A stretch of DNA of 64,000 nucleotides, from positions 53,172,597 to 53,236,596 of the forward strand of contig CM065303.1 in NCBI GenBank assembly GCA_032871835.1, in the 5' to 3' direction. The first letter of the stretch is position 1. Each line of letters begins with the position of its first letter. Origin of the DNA: Dipteronia dyeriana (lineage: Eukaryota > Streptophyta > Magnoliopsida > Sapindales > Sapindaceae). Below the pieces are notes generated by a model that was given only the letters and a program-made list of their open reading frames with translations, ran no database searches and had not been told where the DNA came from. Below, one piece after another: positions 35,720-46,008 of the stretch. The translations under genes and the position numbers were made by a program.

Positions 35720-36056
35720 CAACTCCAAAGCATGTTTAGATGGGGTATCCGAAATCTGGTTCCCCTCCCCTAAAAATCCATCTGTGAAATTTGAAAGATA
35801 CAACGTTGTCAACCTTCCACGCCTGACGAACCCACAAATGAACCTGCTCAGAGCGAGGAGAGCAGCTGAATCATATAAGAAGAATTGCTCCTAGGCTAGA
35901 TCTTATGCCACTAATACTTCCAAGCAAATTTAATGGCCAGAGAAGCCTAAGAAGCTCAGCCTCAAACGTAAACACCTGCTCAATAGAGATAGAAAAACAA
36001 CCATTCACACAAACCCGACAATTACAGAAGAATCCCCTAAAACCCTCAACTTCTAG
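35720..36056 (-). pseudogene. LINE RNase H remnant, 3' part
   Basis: The minus strand reads like the RNase H tail of plant L1-type LINE polyproteins: GFRGFFCNC-VCVNGCFSISIEQVF-FEAEL, then a WLESDS-like region in another frame, then SSRSEQVH-WVRQAW. Frameshifts are present. The 5' part is at 38059-38190, split off by a 2-kb element. Confidence 0.75.
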
Positions 36057-36489
36057 GGCCCGTTTGTTTGACGGGATTGGATGGGGTTGACTTAATTTTA
36101 AGCTATTTCCCATGTTTGGCTCCATTTTTTTCCATTGCAATGGGATAAATTAATACCATCAAATTACATAGGATTGATTTCTTTCCCATCTTCCTTATTA
36201 CACAAAAACCCTTTGATCGTCAAAGCCAGCTTCTCTCTTGATTTTTACAAACCTAGATCATCAATCCTTTAAAAACTCATCTTCACTCGTCATAACCCCA
36301 GATTCTGCAATCCAAAACCCAACATATATCATCATTCAAAACAATATCTCACTTCACAATATCAGATTTGTTAAAAAAAAAACCAAATCCGTTTACAAAA
36401 GAAAAAAAAAATAAAAAGATCAGATCATGGAACATACTTAGATCTATTCACAAGAGAAAAAAATAAAGGAAAGAAGAAGAAGAGAGCAG

Positions 36490-36650
36490 ATCAGTGGCCG
36501 AGGCGGTAATGGTGGTGGTGGTGGTCGCGATTACGAGCTTAGTGAAGTTCACCGTGAGCCGTCTCCATATTACCGGTCTGATCGATACTCTGATGAGCCT
36601 ACTTTGAATGATGCCTGCAAGAACTTAGGTCTTGAGGAAGGCATGTTGGT
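36490..36650 (+). pseudogene. Exon-like coding fragment inside TIR element
   Basis: 161 bases are open in a frame reading ISGRGG, a Gly run, RDYELSEVHREPSPYY, then SDRYSDEPTLNDA and KNLGLEEGM. The GC content is higher than around it. It ends at GGT|GTAAGT, a perfect plant 5' splice site, and begins after AG, though the preceding stretch is purine-rich and a poor acceptor. That suggests a piece of genomic host gene carried by the element. I do not recognise the parent gene. Confidence 0.5.
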
Positions 36651-36871
36651 GTAAGTGCGGTCATTTATCATGATTTGGATGAAATTGTTTTTTTTTTTTT
36701 TGTATAGTTATTTCAAGTATATTTTCAGTGGATACTGTGCTTTCTGTATGAATTAATGGGTACTGCAACACAAATCATAAGTGCGATTATTTCATTTTCT
36801 TGAGAAAAAAAAAGGTGATAATGGTTATGTAATTTTGGAAGAAGAATAAGAAGTTGAGAGAGAGGAGACTA

Positions 36872-37696
36872 GGGCCCAGTTTAGCATTGATGTGCTGTGG
36901 AGAAAATTGCTTTTGATTCTGTTGTGGGGGAATTGCTTTTGATTCTACTGTGGGGGAATTGCTTTTGATTCTGCTGTGAGAAGAATCAGTTGGGTGTTTG
37001 GTAAACTGATTTTTAAAAGTGCTGTGAGAACCAAAACAATTTCAATGTATTTGGTAAAAAAATGTTGTGACTGAACAAAATTACTAGAAAAAACAAAAAT
37101 AAATATTTAAGATGATTTGAAAATAAATAATTTATTTTATTTTTGTATAACCATAAACATGTTATAAAATAAATATTTTATTTTATTTTTATGTGACCAT
37201 AAACTTGTTATAAAACAAATAAATAAATTTTGTTAAAAAATATATAATCTTGCTTTAATATTTTTTTTTTTATCTATTGCCACATATATTGTGAATATAT
37301 AAAGAAAACTAGAATAATTTGATTCAAGGATTCATAAGATTACACGATTGAATTAGACAACATATAAATAGCAAAGTACATGTTATAGTAAATTGTGAAT
37401 AAAATAATAAATGCTAAGTGCGTGTTTTGTTATGTGATAAATTTCATAAAAGGCAAGGGATAAAATAGTAAGTTTGGAAAAAAAAATCATTAATAAGAGT
37501 ATTAAGTATGTTTTAATTTCTGCTTTCTAGGAAGCTGATTTCTAAAAGCATCAATTTGTAGCTTCTCAATTTCTGCTGTAAAGGAAGCCAAAAGAGACCA
37601 AAAGCACTTTTTAGAAATTTTACCAAACACCTCAGACCAACTTCAGAAGCACTTTTAACTCCAAAAGCAGCCTGTGAAGCAATCCCAAACTGGACC
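36872..37696. mobile_element. Nested TIR element (MITE-like, 825 bp)
   Basis: The ends are GGGCCCAGTTTAGCATTG and, inverted, GGTCCAGTTTGGGATTG. Subterminal AAAAGC, GCTTTTGATTCTG and AAAAGCACTTTT motifs occur on both sides and CTAG-like flanks bound it. The right subterminal GCTTTTGG-GTTAAAAGTGCTTCTGAAG is typical of a common plant MITE group. No coding frame is seen. Confidence 0.7.
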
Positions 37697-38058
37697 TAGA
37701 TCTGGGTCTCCATATATGAACAGATCAACAGATCCACCTCTTTTTTTTATTTCTTTTTCAATTCTTTTTTTTTTTAATAAAACATTAACAACTTGGATGA
37801 AAATAACGAAAACAGTCTTTCATTTTGTTAAATTTAACTAAATTTGGCTAACACATGGAGGTGTATATAATTTTCTCTTCTAGTTTTAATCTGATCTCAT
37901 GTTATACCAAACACTTGATTACATTATTTTTAATCTTATCTTATAGTATACCAAACCCCTGATAACATTAAAATTAATCAAATCCTATCATATCTAATTC
38001 AATCCAATCTCATCTCTTAAAATTAGTCCAATCTTATCCCGTGCATCAAATGCACCTG

Positions 38059-38190
38059 TAGAGAATTCAATGCGGTACCATCTGAATTGACTTTGATCCA
38101 ATCAGGAGCGGGAGGATGCTAAATCATACTCTTGATAACCGAGACCCTAGCAGAACAACCACAAAGGCTAAACCGCCAAAGAATCATAAG
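38059..38190 (-). pseudogene. LINE RNase H remnant, 5' part
   Basis: The minus strand reads PAPDWIKVNSDGTALNS, the hallmark start of the RNase H domain of plant LINEs, which connects to 36056 and below when the TIR element is removed. Confidence 0.75.
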
Positions 38191-38274
38191 ATCATTAGTC
38201 CACATTATGTTATCTTGGGATTTACTAGTCATATATTCAATTTATAGCATTTTAAGAAAAAAATACATAAAACC

Positions 38275-38370
38275 AGGATTTTTTAGGAAGGGAGAGGACT
38301 CAAACCAATGACCTCGTAACATAGATGTGAGAGATTTACTACCGAACCAATCTAATCTCAACCAATTTAA
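38275..38370 (-). mobile_element. tRNA-derived SINE-like sequence
   Basis: The minus strand has an A-box-like GATTGGTTCGGTAGTAAAT, then about 40 bases later a B-box-like TTGGTTTGAGTCC, the spacing of RNA polymerase III promoters in plant SINEs. No target duplication was identified. Confidence 0.4.
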
Positions 38371-39546
38371 AGTGAATTTTCATTCGTATGTGATATATGG
38401 ATTCACTTGATTTTATAGGAATATATTCCCTTTATAGCAAATTGTCATGTGCGGTGGGGTGTATATTAAAGATTCTTTTTCAATTTGTTATACTAAATTT
38501 TTTGGTACATTTATTGGTCAATAATAGGGGTGGAATTAGCCTTGCTCAACTCGATAGATCAGGTGAGAATTTCAGAAAATAAAAAAAAAATGGCGTGACA
38601 CTTGTATATATTGTTACGACTAATCAGAAATTTAAACAAAAAAATCTTCAAAAAAAAAAAACCTTAAACTTAAAACACATGCCAATTCATCTAAAAAATA
38701 GTTTATAATTTTAATCCACCAAAAACAATTATGATTTATCTCCTAGTCCACATTAGGATTATCACAAAAAATGACATCGAAGGTTCGAAAATGTTGTAAA
38801 TTGATATTATAAGCTTAGTATTTAATTTTTTATAAGTATATTAATGTACAACATCACAATTACAAATACAAATATTATGTTCAAACTTTAGAAATATTGT
38901 GAATCATTATTAAAAGTTAACAATTAACTTAAAAATCTAACATAACATGAAACTATATAGCAAAACCTTTTTCTTTTGTTTTTTTTTTTAAGAAACACAA
39001 ATTATTTTACTTTAAAAAAATATATAAATTGTTTTACTTTAAAAAAAAAACATAAATTGTTTTACTTAAAAAAAAAACATAAATTGTTTTACTTTCTTGA
39101 AAAGAATTATATTTGAGATGAGGGGTTGTTTTACTTTCTTAAAAAAACTTGAAAAGAATTATATTTGAGATGGGGGCGCGCACGATAACAAGAAGAAGTG
39201 ATGATGTAGTCGCTGACCGAACACGCGGAGAGGAAAATTGAGTGAATTGAAAAAGGCCCACTAAGTAGTGGGAAAGAGAGAGAGCGAGTTGACTTTGCGC
39301 AGGGGGAAAAGGATAAAAGAGATCGTAAATTCAGTGGAAGCATCTTCTTCCCTTTTTATGATGATGCCACGTTTAATGATCCTCAATACCCTACATCAAA
39401 CATAGAAAATGGTTTGAAAAGAATAGATGGATAATATATCCAAATCAAACGCTACACGTCAACGAATATAATTCATACGGTGACTGATGCGTTTATTATA
39501 ACACACAGACCCAGTTATTGAGATATGAATTTGGATATTTTAACAT

Positions 39547-39577
<31 letters not shown>

Positions 39578-40074
39578 GTCCTTTTTTTTTTATCGGTACG
39601 TAACGATAAAATTATATGAGGATATTGAATGTGAGTCACTCGTTTATAAAAGAGTTTTGATAAATACATACATGTCAAGTCAAAGTATGTAAAATGAGTG
39701 ATTCATATTCAATATCCTTATATAATTTCATCGGTACACAATTATATGAACATTTCAATATATATATACAGAACCTTAAGTTTTCAATAGAACAATTCAT
39801 GGTAGGAATAAATTGTCTTATTTTCTCATGTGTCCTTTTCTAATTCAGTTGTGATCAATTGATTTATTTCCCTTTCTTTTTTCCCTTTTAACGTGTCTCT
39901 ATTGTATTATTTGAGATTGAAGGTGGCAAACCTATACTAGGCTAGGTTGTTTAGGGGAAGAGGTGGAAAAATAAGAATGGGAATGATTGAGATAAGAGGA
40001 ATGAATCGGTAAAAAAAAATACAAAAAAGGAGAAAAAAAAACATCTAGTATTTCACTATGTGCACGATTAATTT
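38371..40074. other. Intergenic DNA with simple repeats
   Basis: No gene is supported. 38995-39095 repeats ACATAAATTGTTTTACTTTAAAA about four times. 39057-39175 holds a partly overlapping duplication of TTGTTTTACTTTCTT...GAATTATATTTGAGATG. 39545-39573 is (TA)n. Confidence 0.6.
38995..39175 (+). repeat. Tandem repeats, about 30-bp and about 50-bp units
   Basis: Four units of A-run + CATAAATTGTTTTACTT are followed by two units ending GAAAAGAATTATATTTGAGATG, so two arrays share the TTGTTTTACTTT segment. Confidence 0.85.
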
Positions 40075-40222
40075 TATTTTATTTTTTTGACAGCATTTAT
40101 CTATTCACAGATCATGTATTATTTTAAAACGTTTACTTTTGATAGGAATCGAACAATTGAATTGGGAGTCACTTTCTTAAAATCTAAGCTCATCCATCTA
40201 CTAACTAAGTTACGTCCATGAG
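40075..40222 (-). mobile_element. tRNA-derived SINE-like sequence
   Basis: The minus strand starts GGACGTAACTTAGTTAGTAGATGGATGAGC (A-box-like), then TTGTTCGATTCC (B-box, 40143-40155), and ends in an A/T-rich tail. The spacing and boxes fit a tRNA-related plant SINE. Confidence 0.5.
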
Positions 40223-41261
40223 GAGTGTACGATTGGAATTTATAGTTTCATAGTATATAGTTCAAAAAATTTGTCTAAATTCATGTCCAAATGGATGTGT
40301 CAATTCAATTATGAGTACGATATATAAAATAATGAGATGTTATGGTGATTGTTGGGTTCATTCAACTCACATATCATATCATTTCAACAATCTATAATTA
40401 TTCATTATCAAACATTGCATGCACGACTTAAATATTTACTCCATAATATTTGTTGAAAGTCTTACACAATTTGGATAATAGGACTTAAATCTCATTATAC
40501 ATGGAAAATAGAAGTACAAAATTAACTCAAATGATGTGGCAAATGATTTATTCGTACAATATCATTTACGGTATAATTTCATGATTTATAAGATAACGAC
40601 AATTCACTTAACACATGGGTTGATCTTTGGGTTGTATATTGTACGGTATTATTCTATCACTTCACCAAACGAAAAGTTAAAAAAAAATGTACGAATTCAT
40701 TTATAAATTCTTCCATATTTGTAACTTGATGGCAATGAGGAGGAACTGGTGCACCTCATGATGGAGATGGTCACAAAGGATGCAACCACAGTAGGTGACT
40801 CTCTTCATGCTTCGATTCCTTCGGTTAGGGGACCTGAACCCCCCCCCCCCCCCCCCCCCCCCCCCCTTACCCCTACCCCTACCCCTACCCCTACTAGTTG
40901 GTCATAGGGCGCTTTTATGGTTTCTAGAGGTAGACTCCTCTAGTCCAGTGTTGGATCCCCAAAAAAGGTGTTGGCTCACCTCAGTTGGGGTTGTGGAGCT
41001 CCGAGGCACCTCTGGCAGGTCCAGCGGTGCCCCCTTTGATTTCTACCATAGATTTGGCAATTATTCTCTAGCTATGGTGTTGGATCTTCATGAAAGCTTT
41101 TTGGCCCTTTAGAAAGGCCCACCTAGGACTCCATGGCTCCTCGACTCCATCTAGTGGATCCAAAGGGTACCGCCCATTTTTATGTGTGATTCAACATACG
41201 AATATGTGGATATAGGAACTAGAACCAATAGAGCTAGAGCCTAGCTCTTATACATAAGAGA
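40223..41261. other. Intergenic DNA with poly-C and CCCCTA repeats
   Basis: 40839-40866 is a run of 28 C, followed by four CCCCTA units to 40893. The segment 40894-41250 has scattered coding-like pieces (Ser/Gly-rich frames) that may be the degenerate upstream part of the next LINE. No gene can be supported. Confidence 0.5.
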
Positions 41262-43970
41262 TTGTGGGAAAATAATATCTCTTTATATATTCAAATCGGG
41301 GTTTTCAGTGATCTTAACTTTGATATCGATTGGATATCTGCGAAGCTTCAGTCTATTCAACTTGAGATGTTTAACCTGGGTTTTTCTAAGGGGCTTTTTC
41401 TGGTCGAGTCGTGTGTTCATCATAAGCTGGATGTGTTGTTACGCAAACAACAGTACTTTTTAAAGATTGGTTCAGAGTTAAGTGGTTGCGTGATGGGGAT
41501 CAGAATTCCTCTTTCTTTCATACCTCTATAAGACGTAAACAACCGTAATGCTTTACCTGCTCTCATGATTAATGGGATGCTTTCAGATGATCGATTGGCT
41601 ATTATTGAAGATATAATCATTTTTTATTCGGACCTCTTCTGCTTGGATGCTTCTCAAGTTGATAGGGATTTTTTGCTTGTGGATAACGTGATTCCTTCTT
41701 TGGTGACTACGAAAAATAATGTTTTCTTTATTAACATTCCCTCTACAAATGATATTCATTATGCGATTTTTGCTATGGATGCCACTTCTACACTTAGGCC
41801 AGACGGATTTTCTAGTCATTTTATTGGAGATATTACGATGTTGTGGGCAGTGATGTGGTTCTTGTTGTTTAGAAATTTTTCTGGTCTCAATTTCAGTTTC
41901 GTTGTTCTTCTTCCAAAATTGAAGGATTCGATTTCAATTGATCTGTTTTGCCCAATTGTGCTAGGTAACTTTTTGTTCAAAATCTCGTCTAAGATTTTGG
42001 TGGATCAGTTGGCTCGGGTTGTGGCTAGGATTGTTTCCTCTCATTAACTCAGATTCATTTGAGGCTGACACATTAAGGATTGTATCGCTATGGCTTTTCA
42101 CTATGTGAATGTGTTTCATAAGAAGTGTTATAGGGGCAATTTGGCTATGAAAATTGATATCTATAAGTCTTTTGATACTCTGGATTGGTCATTCCTTCGT
42201 AGAGTGCTTTAGGCTTTTGAGTTTTCTACAGTATTTATGGATTGGATTGACAACATTCTGAATTCATCTATCCTTTCTGTGCTAATCATAGGGGTTCCGG
42301 AGGGCTATTTTTGTTGTTCTAGAAGGGTTTCATCAGGGAGATTACATATCTTCTCTCTTGTTTGGGATTAAGGACAAGTTCCTTAGTAGACTTTTGATGA
42401 AGATGGTAAAATCCACTCAGATTTTGTCAATTTCTTAGCCATGGGATTTTTCTGCTTTGACGCATTTACTTTATGTAGATGGTGTTCTAATTTTTTGTAG
42501 AGGCGCAATTTGGAACTTAAAGAATATCATACATGCGTTTACAGTTTATAGGGATAACTTAGATTAGTTTTTTAACTGGGGTAAATCTTCCATATACTTT
42601 GGCTATTTTGTTTCTCTATCTTGGATTGGTCGTTTGTAGTTTTTGGTTGGTATGTAGATTTGGTAACTGCCTTTCTCTTATTTGGGAGTCCTGATGCTTC
42701 TGGATAAGCTTAGGAAGTCTGTGATATAGCTTATTGCGGATAAGATCCTATCTAAATTTGCTAAGTGAAGAGGTAAGCCCTTTCCCTAGCTGGTCGTGCT
42801 ACTTTGATCAAGTTGGTCATCACTAGTTCATTTTTTCAATCTTTCATGATTTACAAGCGGGCATTCTTCGTTGTTGCGGCTAATTAATCCCAAATTGAGG
42901 AACTTTTTATGGATAGGGTCTTGTGAAGAGATCAAGTTGGGTCGGAATGCTTGGGATCGTTGTTGTAGATCTTACTCTTAAAGAGGCCTTAGTTTGAAAG
43001 ACCTCGGGTTGCTGAATGAATCACTTTTATGAAAGTTCACTTGGAAGTTTATGACTTCAGATGGTTGTGCTTACTAGTTTCTTCGGGAAAGGTATCTCAA
43101 GCTGCTTTAGAAACCTCTGCAAGGGTATGTCACATCTCCAATATGATTCACTCTTCGAGCTAATTATTTTGCTATTCTTAAGGAATACATTTGGCTTATT
43201 GGCAAGAAATCTCAGTGAGATTTTTGGAGTGATAATTGACTGGAGGTTCCTATATTGAAGCTTTTAGGGTTTCTAGATTACTTGGCTAGTCCTCTTCGGG
43301 CGAAGGTCTTTGATTTTATTCAAGATGGTAGATGGGTTCTTGACGATTGTTTTTGAGCCCTCTTCCCGGATCTTTATTTTCATATTAGTTGTATTGCGAT
43401 TGCTCCCTTTGTGAACTCTATGGTTTGGGCGCATTCTCGGAATGGTCGAGTTTCTTGTAAGGTAGCTTACTCCTAGTTCATTCATGACTCTTCTCTAGTC
43501 CATTGGTGGAGAGATGTTTGGTCTCGTGTTGTTCCGCCATCCCGTTCAGCTTAAATCTGGCATCTTTTGTTAAACGGGCTCTCTATGAAGGATCACTTTG
43601 TGTAGGTCTTGATTTCAATCGTGCACGGTTTGTGGGGTTAGTAGTGAGTTGTTTAATCTTTCTTTCCTCTAGTGCCCATGCAACTGCTCTTTATGAAGAT
43701 GTTTTATCGGCTTACCAGCAACGCGTTTCTATCGACTCTTGGGATTCATTTTTCGTACAGGTCATGTCAATTTCGTTTATTGATTAGATCAGGGTCTTGT
43801 AGAATGTCATTATCTATATGCTTTGGAGTGTGTGGTTTGCCCGTAATCAGTGGATCTTTAAACGTAAATCGGTGGATTTCAGATATGCTTTTTCTTTGGT
43901 TTAACGTGCGATTTCTGATACTAATCGCCTAGAGATTAGTTGTATGCTGGACGGTGATGATCATTTGGCT
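41262..43970 (+). pseudogene. Degenerate L1-type LINE (RT to RNase H/zinc region)
   Basis: Read across frames, the order is linker (HHKLDVLLRKQ), RNALPALMINGMLSDDRLAI, a DATSTLRPDGFSSHF region, FSFVVLLPKLKDSISIDLF, KIDIYKSFDTLDWSFLRRVL (about 42150-42215), a YADD-like box, then the zf-RVT region (GRVSCKVAYS, WRDVWSRVVPPSRSA) and a final TALYEDVLSAYQQRVSIDSWDSFF. The catalytic box reads YVDG (42472-42483) instead of YADD. Many stops and frameshifts are present. The endonuclease and poly(A) end are not identified, so it is a dead 5'-truncated copy. Confidence 0.85.
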
Positions 43971-44253
43971 ATCCACCAACCTAAAGGCTAGGGTTCTCAC
44001 CTACCACTGAAGTGCCTAATCAGAAAGGGGAGACATATGGAACATTCACACCTCTCCAAAACATGCCACATGTACACCTGATTCAAAGAAATGTTAGGAA
44101 TTAGGCCAAGCCTCTCCCGCCTAAGGGGACATACCCCACTTACCACCATTAGGTCACCCTATAATTTTTCTGACTCAAGAAGAGAAAAAGGTTCAGGACT
44201 TCGGACACTCCGAGAGAAAAAACAAAAAAAACCTAGTGTATAGAGAAAGACTA
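43971..44253. other. Unassigned repeat-like DNA
   Basis: Nothing coding is seen. The segment with AAGCCTCTCCCGCCTAAGGGGACATACCCCACTTA has inverted GGGG/CCCC motifs and looks like part of a repeat of unknown family. Confidence 0.4.
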
Positions 44254-44433
44254 TTCTACTTAGCTAATACCTTCATACAACCGTCTCCATCTTGGTCATT
44301 CTACTCGGCTACTATCCTCTTACAACCATCTTCATCTTGGTCTTTCTACTTGGTTACTATCCATTTATTTATCACCTCATTCTGGTCACTCTACGTCATT
44401 ACTACCCTGTTACATTTTCCTATCAATAGGTCC
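44254..44433 (+). repeat. Four tandem 45-bp units
   Basis: Units start at 44254, 44299, 44344 and 44389, each opening with T/C-TCTAC and ending near TTGGTC. The period is a multiple of three, so the open frame 44236-44445 has a 15-residue periodicity (FY--T....PS-SWS). The units grow more divergent to the right. Confidence 0.9.
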
Positions 44434-44739
44434 TCTTATACCTAGAGATAACTCAAGAATTACAGCCCCACGGTCAATATATGATGTAACTTAACATGCA
44501 CGATTAATCAAAATTTATTGAACTTAATTACACTGCCTCATTTATCACTTCAGGATCGATCCTGACTCTCTAACATCGGTCCCGGTTAATCGAACCGGAG
44601 AAGACTCGGTACTATCCTTTTCCAAGCAACTTCATCTAGGTCCTGGTCCCTAACCGGGTCAAGTACCACATCATAACACCAACACTACCATGCCGACCTC
44701 TTACCCGATCCAAACCAATCGCGGGGCACCCGTATCCCA

Positions 44740-45490
44740 TGGTCAACTGGTATCTCGAAAGTCAAACCCGATTTTCCAGATAAGAAATTTATTTCTTTTT
44801 TTCTTTCTCTCACCTCCATCCTACATTAATTTATTGTATTTCATTTCTTCTCTCTCCCAGATTTTCTTTCCTAAATCAATTTCTAAATCTAAAATCAATT
44901 TCTAAATCTAAAATCAATTTTCTTTTTTCTTATATTTTTTTCCTTATTACGATTTTTTCTCTTTTATCTGCTAAGCTACAAGTTATTCATTAATAAATCA
45001 ATTATTTTATTTCCACCATTATCAAATACTTACATAGTAGATTTTAAAAAAAAAATACTCACATTGTAAATCTTATCCAATAGAGTCTATGTTTGTAACG
45101 ATTTATCGATCTACAATTATGCTCACATAGTTTCTCCGGTGTTTTCTCATATGTTTCTTTCTTTTTAATTTTATATTTAACATTATGAAATTCACTTCAT
45201 ATGTTTAATCTTTGCTAAATAATATGCCATGATATTATTTTGTCACTTGGATGACCCCATTATCAATGGAGAGACAGAAAAATGAAAAATGCTAGGGAGA
45301 AAGAGAATTGATTTTAGGTTTAAATTTAGGAAAGAGAATTGATTTTAGGTTTAAATTTAGGAAAGAGAATGTAGGAGAGTGAAGAAATGAAATAAAATAG
45401 ATTAATGATGGATGAAGATCGAAGAAAGAAAATAAGAAATAAATTTATTAAATCCTAGCAATTCAAATCCGGTTGATCCAATGGTTACAA
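44740..45490. mobile_element. Long inverted-repeat element (about 750 bp)
   Basis: The left arm about 44757-44931 and right arm about 45296-45470 are inverted copies. They share TTTATTTCTT, TCCATC-TACATTAAT, ATTTCATTTCTTC and the doubled CTAAA-CTAAAATCAATT block. The arms are roughly 170 bp, with about 360 bp between them and no coding frame. It could be a fold-back or Mutator-like MITE; the target duplication was not resolved. Confidence 0.65.
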
Positions 45491-45527
45491 AATCTTATCA
45501 AATTTTATGTTAAAAATTGTATCCCCA

Positions 45528-45728
45528 ATATATATATAATTTTTCTATTGTCAGTTCGAACTGATATAAGATATATCAGTTTCTTGCATGTGGGATATTG
45601 GATTTAAATACTTTAACTTCATTGTATGCACTTGTCAAATTATCTTTTAAATCCAATGGTCCACATCCAAATAACTGATATATTTTATGTCAGTTTGAAC
45701 TAACAATAGAAAGACTATATATATATTA
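45528..45728. mobile_element. Palindromic MITE of about 200 bp
   Basis: The left arm (about 45529-45608: TTTTTCTATTGTCAGTTC...ATATTGGATTTAAA) is mirrored by the right arm (about 45650-45728). The arms are about 80 bp with a 40-bp loop, and TA-rich flanks hide the target duplication. Confidence 0.75.
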
Positions 45729-45944
45729 TTAATATTATAATATACATTCAGTGTAATTACTTGAAGGATGTATTTTTATAGTTAAATCAATTTAAATTGA
45801 TTTTATTCATTAAAAAAATAAAAGAATATTTTTTAATTAATAAAATCAATTTATAAATAATTGGTTTTTTCATGTTTTTTTTATTCTAAAAATTATGATA
45901 TGTTTTAATTAATTTTAAGTTTTTATTAATAAAAAATAAAAAAT

Positions 45945-45980
45945 ACGAGTCTCTTTTTATCTTGTCTGCCATGAGTCTCC
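45945..45980 (-). repeat. Terminal direct repeat of pararetrovirus, 3' side
   Basis: On the minus strand it reads GAGACTCATGGCAGACAAG, then ATAAAAAGAGACTCGT. The same block is at 53592-53625. Together they suggest a circular genome read a little past one turn, or a tandem enhancer unit at the join. Confidence 0.75.
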
Positions 45981-46008
45981 TTTTGCTTTAACTATTTTGT
46001 CGGCTTCC

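Larger units (their letters stand above)
36057..38058. mobile_element. TIR element carrying an exon-like segment
   Basis: The ends are GGCCCGTTTGTTTGACGGGAT and, inverted, CAGGTGCATTTGATGCACGGGAT, both continuing into related TTGGA...TAATTTTAAG sequence. TAG at 36054-36056 and 38059-38061 is the probable 3-bp target duplication. Taking the element out with one TAG brings the two LINE halves together in one reading frame, which supports the boundaries. It holds an exon-like segment (36490-36650) and a nested smaller TIR element (36872-37696). No transposase is seen. Superfamily not certain; PIF/Harbinger is possible from the short duplication and the G/C-rich ends. Confidence 0.75.

Noticed and set aside
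40795..41112. Pro/Ser-rich protein gene starting before the C run
   Set aside because: The proline run is just the C homopolymer; no conserved domain, and it may be a degenerate LINE flank.
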